From Corynebacterium afermentans subsp. afermentans (GTDB lineage Bacteria; Actinomycetota; Actinomycetes; Mycobacteriales; Mycobacteriaceae): a stretch of 64,000 bases of DNA. The position numbers were made by a program, and so were the translations under genes. The notes under the pieces were generated by a model, which was not told the origin of the DNA, ran no database searches, and was given only the letters and a program-made list of their open reading frames with translations. The stretch is from assembly GCF_030408355.1 (NCBI RefSeq), contig NZ_CP046606.1, positions 1 to 64,000 on the forward strand. Reading direction: 5' to 3'. Shown here piece after piece: positions 1 to 9,865 of the stretch (positions within the stretch are counted from its first letter, which is position 1; the number at the start of each line of letters is the position of its first letter).

Positions 1-1620
1 TTGTGGATTGCACATGTAGACAGGAACAGACTGGAGACGACGTTGGCGGACCAACACCTCGAGGACCTGTGGCGCGGCGTCGTCGACGAGCTGCTGCGCC
101 TCTCGGAGCAGGCCACCTCGTCCGTACCCACGCTTACCCCCCAACAGCGCGCCTACCTGCGGCTAATGAAGCCGGTCGTGCTTGTCGACGGCTACGCCCT
201 CCTCTCCGCACCCCACCAAGCCGCGAAAAATGTCATTGAGGAGTCCCTGTCTCCCCACATCACGGCACTGCTGTCGTCCCACACCGGCCAGCCCTACGCC
301 CTGGCCGTCTCCGTCGCCGCGCCCGAGCCGGAACCCGAACCAGAGCCTGAGCCTGTTCAGCCGCCGGCGCCTACACCGGAGCCGAGCTGGCAACCCACCC
401 AATCCCACGTCGAAGCGCCGGCAGCGGGAGAGCAGATCCCCATGGGCCTGGACGAATTGGCGCAGATGCATGCTGCCCAGGTGGCGGGGCGTCGTCGAGA
501 AGCAACTGCGCACCCCACCGTGGACCCAGTGGACCGCCGCATCCCCCGCGAGAAACCCGCGCACGACCCGGACCGCGAAGCCAGCCTGAACCCGAAGTAC
601 ACCTTCGAAAACTTCGTCATCGGCTCGTCCAACCGCTTCGCCAACGGCGCCGCCGTCGCCGTCGCCGAAAACCCCGCCAAGGCCTACAACCCCCTGTTCA
701 TCTGGGGCGGCTCCGGTCTCGGCAAAACCCACCTCCTGCACGCCGCAGGCAACTACGCGCGCGTGCTGCAGCCGGGACTGCGCATCAAGTACGTCTCGTC
801 CGAGGAATTCACCAACGACTACATCAACTCCGTGCGCGACGACCGCCAAGAATCCTTCAAGCGGCGCTACCGCAACCTGGACATCCTCATGGTCGACGAC
901 ATCCAGTTCCTCGAGGGCAAAGAAGGCACCCAGGAAGAGTTCTTCCACACTTTCAACGCTCTGCACCAGGCAAACAAGCAGATCATCCTGTCCTCCGACC
1001 GGCCGCCGAAGGAGTTGACCACGCTCGAGGACCGGTTAAGGACGCGCTTCATCAGCGGCCTCATCACCGACGTGCAGCCGCCCGACCTGGAAACCCGCAT
1101 CGCCATCCTGATGAAGAAGGCGGCCGCCGACGGCACCCAGGTCGACCACGCCGTGCTCGAGCTCATTGCCTCCCAGTTCGAGTCCTCCATCCGCGAACTC
1201 GAAGGCGCGCTGATCCGTGTGTCGGCGTACTCGTCGCTGATCAACGAGCCGATCACCATGGAAGTCGCCCAAGTAGCACTGCGCGACATCCTCCCCGACG
1301 AAGGCGACGTCAACATCACCGCCGACGCCATCAAGGATGCCGCCGCCGAGTACTTCCAGGTCTCCCTGGACCAGCTCACCGGAGCCGGAAAGACCAGGCA
1401 GGTCGCCCACGCGCGCCAGATTGCCATGTACCTGTGCCGCGAACTGACCGAGCTATCACTGCCGAAGATCGGCGACGAGTTCGGCGGCAAGGACCACACC
1501 ACCGTCATGTACGCAGACCGCAAGATCCGCAAGGAAATGACGGAAAACCGCGGCACCTACGACGAGATCCAGGAACTCACGCAGGTGATCAAGAACCGCG
1601 CCCGCATGCACGCGCGGTAG
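1..1620 (+). CDS. dnaA: Chromosomal replication initiator protein DnaA
   Basis: Initiator ATPase that binds DnaA boxes at oriC and opens the duplex. The 539-residue product has an N-terminal helicase-interaction domain, a Pro/Glu-rich linker (about residues 95-200), an AAA+ domain with Walker A GGSGLGKTH at 236-244 and Walker B ILMVDDIQ near 295, and a C-terminal DNA-binding domain with the signature GGKDHTTVMYADRKI near residue 498. The assigned start is a TTG at the first base of the window, so the upstream signal cannot be seen and a later start is possible. DnaA boxes lie just downstream. The long acidic/proline linker is common in corynebacterial DnaA. The identification is secure. Confidence 0.98.
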   Translation: MWIAHVDRNRLETTLADQHLEDLWRGVVDELLRLSEQATSSVPTLTPQQRAYLRLMKPVVLVDGYALLSAPHQAAKNVIEESLSPHITALLSSHTGQPYALAVSVAAPEPEPEPEPEPVQPPAPTPEPSWQPTQSHVEAPAAGEQIPMGLDELAQMHAAQVAGRRREATAHPTVDPVDRRIPREKPAHDPDREASLNPKYTFENFVIGSSNRFANGAAVAVAENPAKAYNPLFIWGGSGLGKTHLLHAAGNYARVLQPGLRIKYVSSEEFTNDYINSVRDDRQESFKRRYRNLDILMVDDIQFLEGKEGTQEEFFHTFNALHQANKQIILSSDRPPKELTTLEDRLRTRFISGLITDVQPPDLETRIAILMKKAAADGTQVDHAVLELIASQFESSIRELEGALIRVSAYSSLINEPITMEVAQVALRDILPDEGDVNITADAIKDAAAEYFQVSLDQLTGAGKTRQVAHARQIAMYLCRELTELSLPKIGDEFGGKDHTTVMYADRKIRKEMTENRGTYDEIQELTQVIKNRARMHAR

Positions 1621-1670
1621 GTCGGGGCTCGCCGCGGCCTGTTTCGCGCCGGTTCACGCTCGTTCGCGCT

Positions 1671-1739
1671 AGACCCTGGGAGGCTCACCCTGGGATAGCG
1701 CGATTTTTGGCTGAGCCCAGGGTCTGGCTCCCAGGGTCT
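1671..1739. repeat. Nested inverted repeat downstream of dnaA
   Basis: Perfect 12-base outer arms AGACCCTGGGAG (1671-1682) and CTCCCAGGGTCT (1728-1739) enclose a second pair, ACCCTGGG (1687-1694) and CCCAGGGT (1716-1723). The loop holds a short T run. It could act as the dnaA terminator or as a cruciform at the edge of oriC. No long T tract follows the outer stem, so a terminator is not certain. Confidence 0.7.
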
Positions 1740-1800
1740 AGGTGGTGGCGGCGCACCCGTGTAGCCACGGCCACCCAATTCTCCTCCCCAAATCACTTCC

Positions 1801-2020
1801 GCACCACTCTCCACAGGCCTATCCACACCTGTGTAATTACACCGGTGTAGTTTGGCCAAACAGATCACAGTGTAACCGACGTCACACACTCCGGGCCTGG
1901 GGACAGCGTGTGCATAACCGGTGGATGAACGCGGTTCCGCTTGTGTAATTTCAAAGGGCACGAAAATCTATCCACAGGGGACCCGACTTATCCACAAGTT
2001 ATCCACAACCTAAATCACAC
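1801..2020. other. oriC: Replication origin oriC with DnaA boxes
   Basis: The dnaA-dnaN spacer (1621-2282) carries two consensus boxes TTATCCACA at 1988-1996 and 1999-2007, 11 bp apart. Near-consensus CTATCCACA boxes lie at 1819-1827 and 1968-1976, and a reverse-strand box TTATGCACA at 1909-1917. Between them are GTGTAA/TTACAC motifs, including ATTACACCGGTGTAG near 1836-1850. A T-rich stretch at about 2080-2112 could be the unwinding element, but that is a guess. No gene is seen in this 660-bp region. The place beside dnaA is typical for Actinobacteria. Confidence 0.9.
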
Positions 2021-2282
2021 GGGCGACACGCCGTGCGACCGGCACAAAGACGGCCCAATCCACAGATTCCCCAAGACCTACTGTTGTTCCCCTCTTTACT
2101 TCTTGTAATTCAATCTGGAGAAAGAGAGGGTGTGCAATCTTCGGCCCGGCCCTGACATTCGGCGGCGAACCGGAGGTGAGGCGTCGATAGGCAGAGTGCG
2201 CGCGGGTGAATCACAAATGTAGAGTGGTGTCCGATCTGGCTCTGCCCGAAATGCCAAACATGCCAAAGGAGACTGCGCAGTC

Positions 2283-3467
2283 ATGGACAACAATGTGTCG
2301 TTTCGCGTCCATAAGGATGAGCTCGCGGACGCTGCGGCGTGGGTCGCGCGCAGCCTGCCCACCAAGTCGACGCAACCGGTGCTGCGCGCGGTTGTGATTA
2401 CAGCCGACGACAACGGCCTGGAGTTCGCGGGCTTCGACTACGAGGTCTCTACCCGCGTGCGCATCGGTGCCGAGGTCAACGATCCGGGCCGCGTGGCGGT
2501 AGCCGGCAAGCTGCTCGCGGACATCGTGGGCACCATGCCTAACGACGCCATCGAGGTCTCCACCGATTCCAAAGTGATGACGCTGAAGGCGCGTTCCTCC
2601 CGCTTCGAACTGCCGCTGATTGCGCTGGACGATTACCCGCAGCTGCCGCACCTGCCGGAGGTCACGGGCCGAATCTCTCCGGCGGCGCTCACGGGCGCGG
2701 TGACCCAAGTGGCCTCCGCCGCCGGCCGCGACGACACACTGCCGATGCTCACCGGCATCCACCTAGAAATCGACGGTGAGAATGTCACCCTCACGGCAAC
2801 GGACCGCTTCCGCCTGGCGCAGCGCCACCTGACCTGGGAGCCGACCAGCCCGGACGTCAAGGCGGACTTGCTCGTCCCGGCGAAAACGCTGCTGGACAAC
2901 GCGCGCACGCTGGACACGTCCATCGACGATCCGGTGGAGCTCGCCGCGGGCACTGCCGACAACATCGGCGGCGACGGCCTGTTCGGCCTGCACACCGGCA
3001 ACCGCGAAACCACCACCCGCATGCTGGATGCGGATTTCCCCAACGTTGCGCCTCTTTTGCCGAAGACGCACACGGCGATCGCGTCGGTGGAGGTCGCGCC
3101 GCTTCTGGAGTCCATCCGCCGCGTCAGCCTGGTCGCGGACCGCAACGCGCAGCTGCGCATGCACTTCAAGGAGGGCGAGCTGACGCTGTTTTCCTCCGGC
3201 GCGGACTCGGGCGCCGCCCAGGAGACCCTCCAGGCCGCGTTCACCGGGGTGGATGAGCTGCTCATCGCGTTCAACGCGGGCTATCTTCGCGACGGCCTTT
3301 CCGTCATCGGCACCGACCGCGTCGTGTTCGGCTTCACGGAGGCTTCCCGCCCGGCGATCATGATCCCGCAGCCGGAGGAGCTTCCGGAGCGCGGCGAGGA
3401 CGGCACGTTCCCCACACCGGACACGCACTTCACTTACCTGCTCATGCCGGTTCGCCTGCCGGGCTAG
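2283..3467 (+). CDS. dnaN: DNA polymerase III beta sliding clamp
   Basis: Ring-shaped processivity clamp that tethers the replicative polymerase to DNA. The 394-residue product matches the usual length and begins MDNNVSFRVHKDELADAAAWV, typical of actinobacterial clamps. It ends in the conserved motif FTYLLMPVRLPG, which belongs to the clamp's C-terminal partner-binding surface. The ATG at 2283 follows a good ribosome-binding site (AAGGAGA at about 2266-2272). recF begins 3 bp after the stop, so the two genes are probably co-transcribed. Confidence 0.97.
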   Translation: MDNNVSFRVHKDELADAAAWVARSLPTKSTQPVLRAVVITADDNGLEFAGFDYEVSTRVRIGAEVNDPGRVAVAGKLLADIVGTMPNDAIEVSTDSKVMTLKARSSRFELPLIALDDYPQLPHLPEVTGRISPAALTGAVTQVASAAGRDDTLPMLTGIHLEIDGENVTLTATDRFRLAQRHLTWEPTSPDVKADLLVPAKTLLDNARTLDTSIDDPVELAAGTADNIGGDGLFGLHTGNRETTTRMLDADFPNVAPLLPKTHTAIASVEVAPLLESIRRVSLVADRNAQLRMHFKEGELTLFSSGADSGAAQETLQAAFTGVDELLIAFNAGYLRDGLSVIGTDRVVFGFTEASRPAIMIPQPEELPERGEDGTFPTPDTHFTYLLMPVRLPG

Positions 3468-3470
3468 CCC

Positions 3471-4652
3471 ATGCACGTCCGCGAGCTTGATCTGCGTGAT
3501 TTCCGCTCGTGGCCCGAGCTGAATCTCAAGCTTGAGCCGGGCGTGACGGTTTTCGCGGGCCGTAACGGCCACGGCAAGACCAATATCGTCGAGGCGGTCC
3601 ATTATTCGTCGAAGTTGTCGAGCCACCGCGTATCGACGGATGCTCCGCTCATCCACGCCAACGCCGAGAACGCCCGCGTGTCCGCCACCACCGTCAACGA
3701 CGGCCGCGCGCTGACCACGCACCTGCTGATCAAGGCGCACGGGGCGAACCAGGCCCAGATCAACCGCACCCGGTTGAAATCTGCCCGCGAGCTGCTGGGC
3801 GTTTTGCGCGTGGTGATGTTCTCTCCGGAGGACCTGCGCCTGATCACCGGCGAGCCGGCGGAGCGCCGCAAGTTCTTAGACGACCTCGCAGCACAGAGAA
3901 CTCCGCGCCTCGGTGGTGCCCGCGCGGACTACGAGAAGGTGCTGCGGCAGCGAAACGCCCTGCTGAAGAGCTCGAACATGGCGCTGCGCCGCGGCTACCA
4001 GGACGAAGATGGCGCAAGCGCGCTTTCCACCCTGGACGTGTGGGACAGTCAGCTCGCGGCGCTTGGCGCGCAGGTGGTGGCGGGCCGGCTCAGCCTCGTC
4101 GATGAGCTGGCCGAGCGCATCACCGAGTCCTACCAGTCCGTCGCGCCGGAGTCGCGCCCCGCGTCGGTGGCGTACAGCTCCACCCTCGACCGGGCCGTGA
4201 CTGAGCTCAACGGCGGGCCATCGCGCGACCCGGCGGTGTTTGAGGCCGCCATGCTCGCTGAGCTGGGCCGGCGCCGCAAGGACGAGATCGACCGCGGCGC
4301 CACCCTCGTCGGCCCGCACCGCGACGACCTCGCCCTCATGCTCGGCGACCAGCCCGCGAAGGGCTACGCATCCCACGGCGAAACCTGGTCCTACGCGCTG
4401 GCCCTCCACCTCGCCGAATACCAGCTTCTGGCCAGCGAGGGCACCGACCCGGTGCTGATCCTCGACGACGTATTCGCCGAGCTCGACGCCAAGCGCCGCG
4501 AACGCCTCGTCCACGTTGCCGCCGACGCGGAACAGGTCCTGGTCACCGCCGCGGTGGGCGACGACCTGCCCGGCAACCTCGACGACGCCGTCGCCGCGCG
4601 CTACGCCGTGACCATGCAGGACGGGGTGAGCGCCATTGAGCGATCTGATTAA
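3471..4652 (+). CDS. recF: DNA replication and repair protein RecF
   Basis: SMC-like ATPase that helps load RecA at single-strand gaps. Walker A GRNGHGKT lies at residues 30-37 of 393, and Walker [12 protein letters not shown] lies near the C-terminus, as expected of RecF. The central region lacks the long coiled coil of true SMC proteins. It follows dnaN by 3 bp, and its last 17 bases overlap the DUF721 gene in another frame, which points to translational coupling. Assignment is secure from motifs, length and position. Confidence 0.97.
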   Translation: MHVRELDLRDFRSWPELNLKLEPGVTVFAGRNGHGKTNIVEAVHYSSKLSSHRVSTDAPLIHANAENARVSATTVNDGRALTTHLLIKAHGANQAQINRTRLKSARELLGVLRVVMFSPEDLRLITGEPAERRKFLDDLAAQRTPRLGGARADYEKVLRQRNALLKSSNMALRRGYQDEDGASALSTLDVWDSQLAALGAQVVAGRLSLVDELAERITESYQSVAPESRPASVAYSSTLDRAVTELNGGPSRDPAVFEAAMLAELGRRRKDEIDRGATLVGPHRDDLALMLGDQPAKGYASHGETWSYALALHLAEYQLLASEGTDPVLILDDVFAELDAKRRERLVHVAADAEQVLVTAAVGDDLPGNLDDAVAARYAVTMQDGVSAIERSD

Positions 4653-5244
4653 ACGCAGCTTCGACACCGTCCGCGCCACCGCACGCAAACGCGGCCGCCC
4701 CCTGCCGGACCTGTCCCGCCAGGGCACCAGCACCATCCCCAGGCGCAACAATCCATCGCTTCACGACGGACCAAAGGCCGCCATCACCGTTCCGGGCCTT
4801 GAAACGGGGCTTGATCAGCCGGAGAAACGTCGTAAAGCAAATGTGCGCGGAATCCCCACCGGCCCGGACGGGCGCGCATTGCCGCGCAGCTACAAGGTTT
4901 CCTCCTTTTCCAACCTGCTCGGCACCGAAATCCGCAAACGCGACTGGACCGAGAAGATGGCGCACGGCTGGGTCATGGGGCACTGGGCAGAGCTGGTCGG
5001 CGAGAAGATCGGCCAACACACGCACGTGGAGATGATCAAAGGCGGCGAAGTGCACGTCAGCTGCGATTCCACTGCCTGGGCGACGCAGATGAAGTACATG
5101 CAGCGCGAAGTGCTCGCGGCGATCGCGGCGAAGGTCGGGCCGGACGTGGTGACCAAGCTGCACGTCTATGGGCCGAAGACGAAGAGCTGGCGGTATGGCC
5201 CGCTGCACGTGAAAGGCCGCGGCCCGCGCGACACGTACGGGTAA
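4636..5244 (+). CDS. DUF721 family protein
   Basis: Conserved actinobacterial protein found between recF and gyrB. The C-terminal half (about residues 95-200) carries the DUF721 pattern, including [18 protein letters not shown] and [20 protein letters not shown]. The N-terminal half is basic and poorly conserved. The chosen start is a TTG at 4636 inside the recF end; a later start cannot be excluded. DUF721 proteins include relatives of the DciA helicase operator, so a replication role is plausible but inferred. Two copies of the window-wide word GCTTNNCGACG fall in its variable part (4758 and 4828). Confidence 0.85.
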   Translation: MSDLIKRSFDTVRATARKRGRPLPDLSRQGTSTIPRRNNPSLHDGPKAAITVPGLETGLDQPEKRRKANVRGIPTGPDGRALPRSYKVSSFSNLLGTEIRKRDWTEKMAHGWVMGHWAELVGEKIGQHTHVEMIKGGEVHVSCDSTAWATQMKYMQREVLAAIAAKVGPDVVTKLHVYGPKTKSWRYGPLHVKGRGPRDTYG

Positions 5245-5317
5245 GGGCGAGCGAAGAACGCGCGTGAAACGCCCTCTCGCGCGTTGGACACCTCCCCGTT
5301 ATGGCCCCCTCACCGTG

Positions 5318-7490
<2,173 letters not shown>

Positions 7491-7508
7491 GCGCTCGTAA
7501 AATCTGAC

Positions 7509-7557
7509 AACGCCCCGGCGTTTTCCCAGGTGAGGGAAAGCGCGTCGGGGCGTTTTG
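7509..7557 (+). terminator. Terminator after gyrB
   Basis: AACGCCCCGGCG pairs with CGTCGGGGCGTT, with a second inner stem (TTTCCC/GGGAAA), and is followed by TTTTGT. It lies 18 bases after the gyrB stop and before a convergent gene. Confidence 0.8.
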
Positions 7558-7589
7558 TCAACTTTTACGCGGGGGCGCTTTAGACGTCG

Positions 7590-8024
7590 TTAAGCAAAGC
7601 GCTCCACGATCTCGCCGAGCTGCGGCAACGACGGGCCCACGATCTTCGCAGCCTTGCCGCGCAGTGTGGAGTACACCTTCTTGATGGCGCCGGGCATGGA
7701 ATCCGCCTGCTTGTCGCCTGCGTCGAGCATCGCCTTGACCACGTCGTCCTCGCGGCCGGAAAGGAACTCGCCGAAGCCCTGCTGGCCGCTGGCCTCATAG
7801 GCGGACCAGTAGGGATTGAGCTCGTCGACGATCTGCGGGAGGAACTTGTTCACACCCTTGGAAATGGCGTCCGCATCGGCCTTCTTACCTGCAGCGACGG
7901 CGGATTTGAGGGCCATGCCGGTGAGGCCGGACTGGCGGGCGACGGTGTCGTCGACAAGAGTGGTGATCTCCTGGACAACCTGGGGGCGCTTGGCTGCGTC
8001 GAGCAGCTGGGAAAGATCAGTCAT
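7590..8024 (-). CDS. DUF6918-like conserved actinobacterial protein
   Basis: Small soluble helical protein of 144 residues with the opening MTDLSQLLDAAKRPQVVQEI and a C-terminal motif AIKKVYSTLRGKAAKIVGPSLP. This pattern recalls the DUF6918 family of mycobacteria and corynebacteria; that match is from memory. No function is known. The start is set at ATG 8024 because an upstream extension to 8093 would run through the terminator of the next gene. There is no clear ribosome-binding site, so the mRNA may be leaderless. It converges with gyrB. Confidence 0.75.
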   Translation of the reverse strand: MTDLSQLLDAAKRPQVVQEITTLVDDTVARQSGLTGMALKSAVAAGKKADADAISKGVNKFLPQIVDELNPYWSAYEASGQQGFGEFLSGREDDVVKAMLDAGDKQADSMPGAIKKVYSTLRGKAAKIVGPSLPQLGEIVERFA

Positions 8025-8042
8025 GCCCGTCAGTCTAACGGG

Positions 8043-8068
8043 AAAAACGGCCGGTGCGGGACCGGCCG
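8043..8068 (-). terminator. Terminator for the minus-strand gene at 8173-8598
   Basis: CGGCCGGT (8048-8055) pairs with ACCGGCCG (8061-8068). On the minus strand the stem is followed by TTTTT (8047-8043). It separates the secreted-protein gene from the DUF6918-like gene. Confidence 0.75.
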
Positions 8069-8172
8069 TTCTCGGTTGCAGCTCTTCCACCACAGCACCC
8101 AGACCTCACATCAGTCACATGGATCACTGCAACCACAACGGGCACAACCGTAACACAGGGTGTGTGGCGGAG

Positions 8173-8598
8173 CTAACGCTGGGGCAAGTACTGATCCGCG
8201 TAGGACTGCACAAACGCCGTGATCTCCTTCGCCGGGATCAGGCGGTTGCCTTCCGACGAGCCCGGCACGTGCGTCAGATTAAACTGCTCCGCCAGGTTGT
8301 CCACCGCCTCGCGCGCCTGCGGCACAAAATCGACGATGAGCTGCACCGCAACCGCCGTCGCCGCAAACGCAATAGCCAAGGAGATCGGAGCCGAGCCCGT
8401 GTAGGACCCCTCCAGCGCACGCTTCTCCGGCGGGTTGACGTCCTTGTCATAGTCCGGGCGGTAGTTCGGCTTGGACGAACCCTTCGAGCTTGTAGAGGAC
8501 AACTGCGAAATAGCGGTGTCCTGCGCAAAGGCGGGGGAGGGGGCGGCGAGCAGGGCGGCGGCCGCCAGCGCCGCAACAGTTTTCTTCATGGGGAACAT
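8173..8598 (-). CDS. Secreted or membrane-anchored hypothetical protein
   Basis: 141 residues with a clear Sec signal peptide (MKKTVAALAAAALLAAPSP, then AFA-Q cleavage). A polar Ser/Lys-rich segment follows, then one hydrophobic segment (ISLAIAFAATAVAVQLIV, about residues 72-90) and a polar tail. This suggests an envelope protein with its C-terminal part inside or in the membrane. The first Met (8598) and the Met three codons later (8589) are both possible; neither has a good ribosome-binding site. I do not recognise the family. Confidence 0.65.
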   Translation of the reverse strand: MFPMKKTVAALAAAALLAAPSPAFAQDTAISQLSSTSSKGSSKPNYRPDYDKDVNPPEKRALEGSYTGSAPISLAIAFAATAVAVQLIVDFVPQAREAVDNLAEQFNLTHVPGSSEGNRLIPAKEITAFVQSYADQYLPQR

Positions 8599-8658
8599 GT
8601 TAGGCGCTCAGGTGGGCCGAAAAGGGAACCGCCGGGTAGTTGCGAGCGTCTAAGACAC

Positions 8659-9262
8659 ATGACCCACCTCTACAACGGCATGTCCACCACCGCTGGCGCG
8701 CTGCTTTACCCGAACCCCGGGCGTCTGTTACCGGGTATGACCAGCGTGAGCGGTTTCGGTGCGCTGGCCTTGTACGGGCTGCCGCACCTGATGGACGCGC
8801 ACGACACTGTCCTGATCTCACCCACCCTCCACGCGAAGAAACGTGGCAGCACCTTTGAGCCGGCCTTTGTGAGCAAGCAGCTAGAACCAGGTGAACTGTG
8901 GCAGATGGAGTGCCGCGACGAGTTGATCACGGTCGCCGCGCCGCCCTCACCCCAGAAACGATCGCCGTCGCGGGCAAAGGCCGCGTGAACAACAGGTGGC
9001 CCGTCAGTTCTGGGCGAACGGCAAGCTAGTTACGCGTGCTGACCTGGCTTTCCCCGAGGCGAGAATCGCGCTGTATTACGACGGCCGCCACCACGACGAT
9101 GCCAGCACCCGTCTGCGCGACACCAGCATCGACCTCTACCTGACCTCTATCAACTGGCGGCCGCTGCGCTACGGCACGAACATGCTCAGCGGCCTGGTCG
9201 GGCACTTGGAGGTGGTCTTGAGGGAGCGCGGATTCGCAAAAGTTGACGAGCCCAAAATCTGA
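8659..9262 (+). pseudogene. Degraded DUF559/AbiEi-like gene
   Basis: Two reading frames encode consecutive parts of one protein type. The first (8659-8988) gives an AbiEi-like central part (VSGFGALALYGLPHLMDAHD). The second (8996-9262) gives an endonuclease-like C-terminal part with FPEARIALYYDGRHHDD and LTSINWRPLRY. The frames are joined by a shift near 8988-8996, and the N-terminal region is short, so the gene looks broken. The same architecture is found at 39296-40260, also frameshifted. In intact relatives the C-terminal half resembles DUF559/VSR-type nucleases. No function is expected here unless the fragments work separately. Confidence 0.6.
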
Positions 9263-9314
9263 CCTGGGGGTTCGCACCCGAGTTTCGAGCGGCGCTTTGT
9301 GTCAACTTTTGCGA
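9234..9314. repeat. Inverted repeat with 14-bp perfect arms
   Basis: TCGCAAAAGTTGAC (9234-9247) and GTCAACTTTTGCGA (9301-9314) are perfect inverted arms 53 bp apart. They span the end of the DUF559-like pseudogene and the space before the convergent toxin gene. A half copy, GTCAACTTTTACG, occurs just after gyrB at about 7557-7569. It could be a two-way terminator or a mobile palindromic unit. Confidence 0.65.
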
Positions 9315-9322
9315 GCAGATGC

Positions 9323-9595
9323 TTATCGACGAGCATCCGCCCACCTCCGATACACCTCCGCCACGACAGCAGCGAACCCCTCGTTGGAGTCCGACAGCGG
9401 CGAAAGCGCCACCACGGCCTCAGAAAGCGCCGCGGCGGCAGCGTCCACGGAGTCGAACACGGCCACGCCGTGGAAACGGGCGCCGGGCACAGCGGCGCAG
9501 GCGGCCAAGGCAGCGAACGAGCGGACCTGGCAGCCGTGGAAGGCGCAGTACTCGTCCGCGATGGCCAGGAGCTGCTCGGGGGAAAAGCCCCTCAT
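9323..9595 (-). CDS. Doc-like toxin with degenerate Fic motif
   Basis: 90-residue protein whose layout resembles short Doc/Fic toxins: a leading helix (FSPEQLLAIADEY), an Ala-rich core (FDSVDAAAAALSEAVVAL), then SPLSDSNEGFA where active Doc has an HPFxDGNKR-type loop. The catalytic His and the Lys/Arg pair are absent, so AMP-transfer or kinase activity is doubtful. Its start overlaps the stop of the upstream ribbon-helix-helix gene by 4 bp, which is the usual toxin-antitoxin arrangement. The family call is by pattern only; it could be a decayed toxin or a repurposed regulator. Confidence 0.5.
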   Translation of the reverse strand: MRGFSPEQLLAIADEYCAFHGCQVRSFAALAACAAVPGARFHGVAVFDSVDAAAAALSEAVVALSPLSDSNEGFAAVVAEVYRRWADARR

Positions 9596-9804
9596 CCGCG
9601 CGCCTGCCGGATGCGCGATTCCATTCCGGAATAGGAGGGGATGAGGGAGCGGGCGAGGTCGGTGACGTGGGCGTCGTCAAGCAATCGCGATGCTGCCGCG
9701 ACTACCGCACGGCGCGCCGCCTCCTGCTTCGAGCACCCCCACGCGGACGCGAGTAACACGAGCGCCTTGTCCTCGTCTGCGGTCAACCGGAGCGTCATAG
9801 CCAT
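9592..9804 (-). CDS. Ribbon-helix-helix antitoxin-like protein
   Basis: 70-residue protein beginning MAMTLRLTADEDKALVLLAS, then WGCSKQEAARRAVVAAA. This is the beta-strand/helix/helix layout of ribbon-helix-helix DNA-binding antitoxins. The start is placed at ATG 9804; an in-frame extension to 9900 would run into the gyrA leader and lacks homology-like sequence. The coding end overlaps the Doc-like toxin by ATGA. The protein probably represses its own operon, perhaps through the ATACCA repeats over its start. Confidence 0.65.
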   Translation of the reverse strand: MAMTLRLTADEDKALVLLASAWGCSKQEAARRAVVAAASRLLDDAHVTDLARSLIPSYSGMESRIRQARG

Positions 9805-9819
9805 ACCATTGTGATACCA
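9803..9819 (-). promoter_or_regulatory. Possible operator of the toxin-antitoxin pair
   Basis: Two direct copies of ATACCA (9803-9808 and 9814-9819), spaced 11 bp start to start, or one helical turn, lie over and just upstream of the antitoxin start. Direct repeats at this spacing suit ribbon-helix-helix repressors. The assignment is inferred. Confidence 0.35.
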
Positions 9820-9865
9820 CGTTGCTCCTTCGCTCCAAGCAGAAGCCCCGCTAGACTCCATACAC

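Noticed and set aside
1621..2282. parS site near oriC
   Set aside because: No TGTTTCACGTGAAACA-like palindrome was found in the window.
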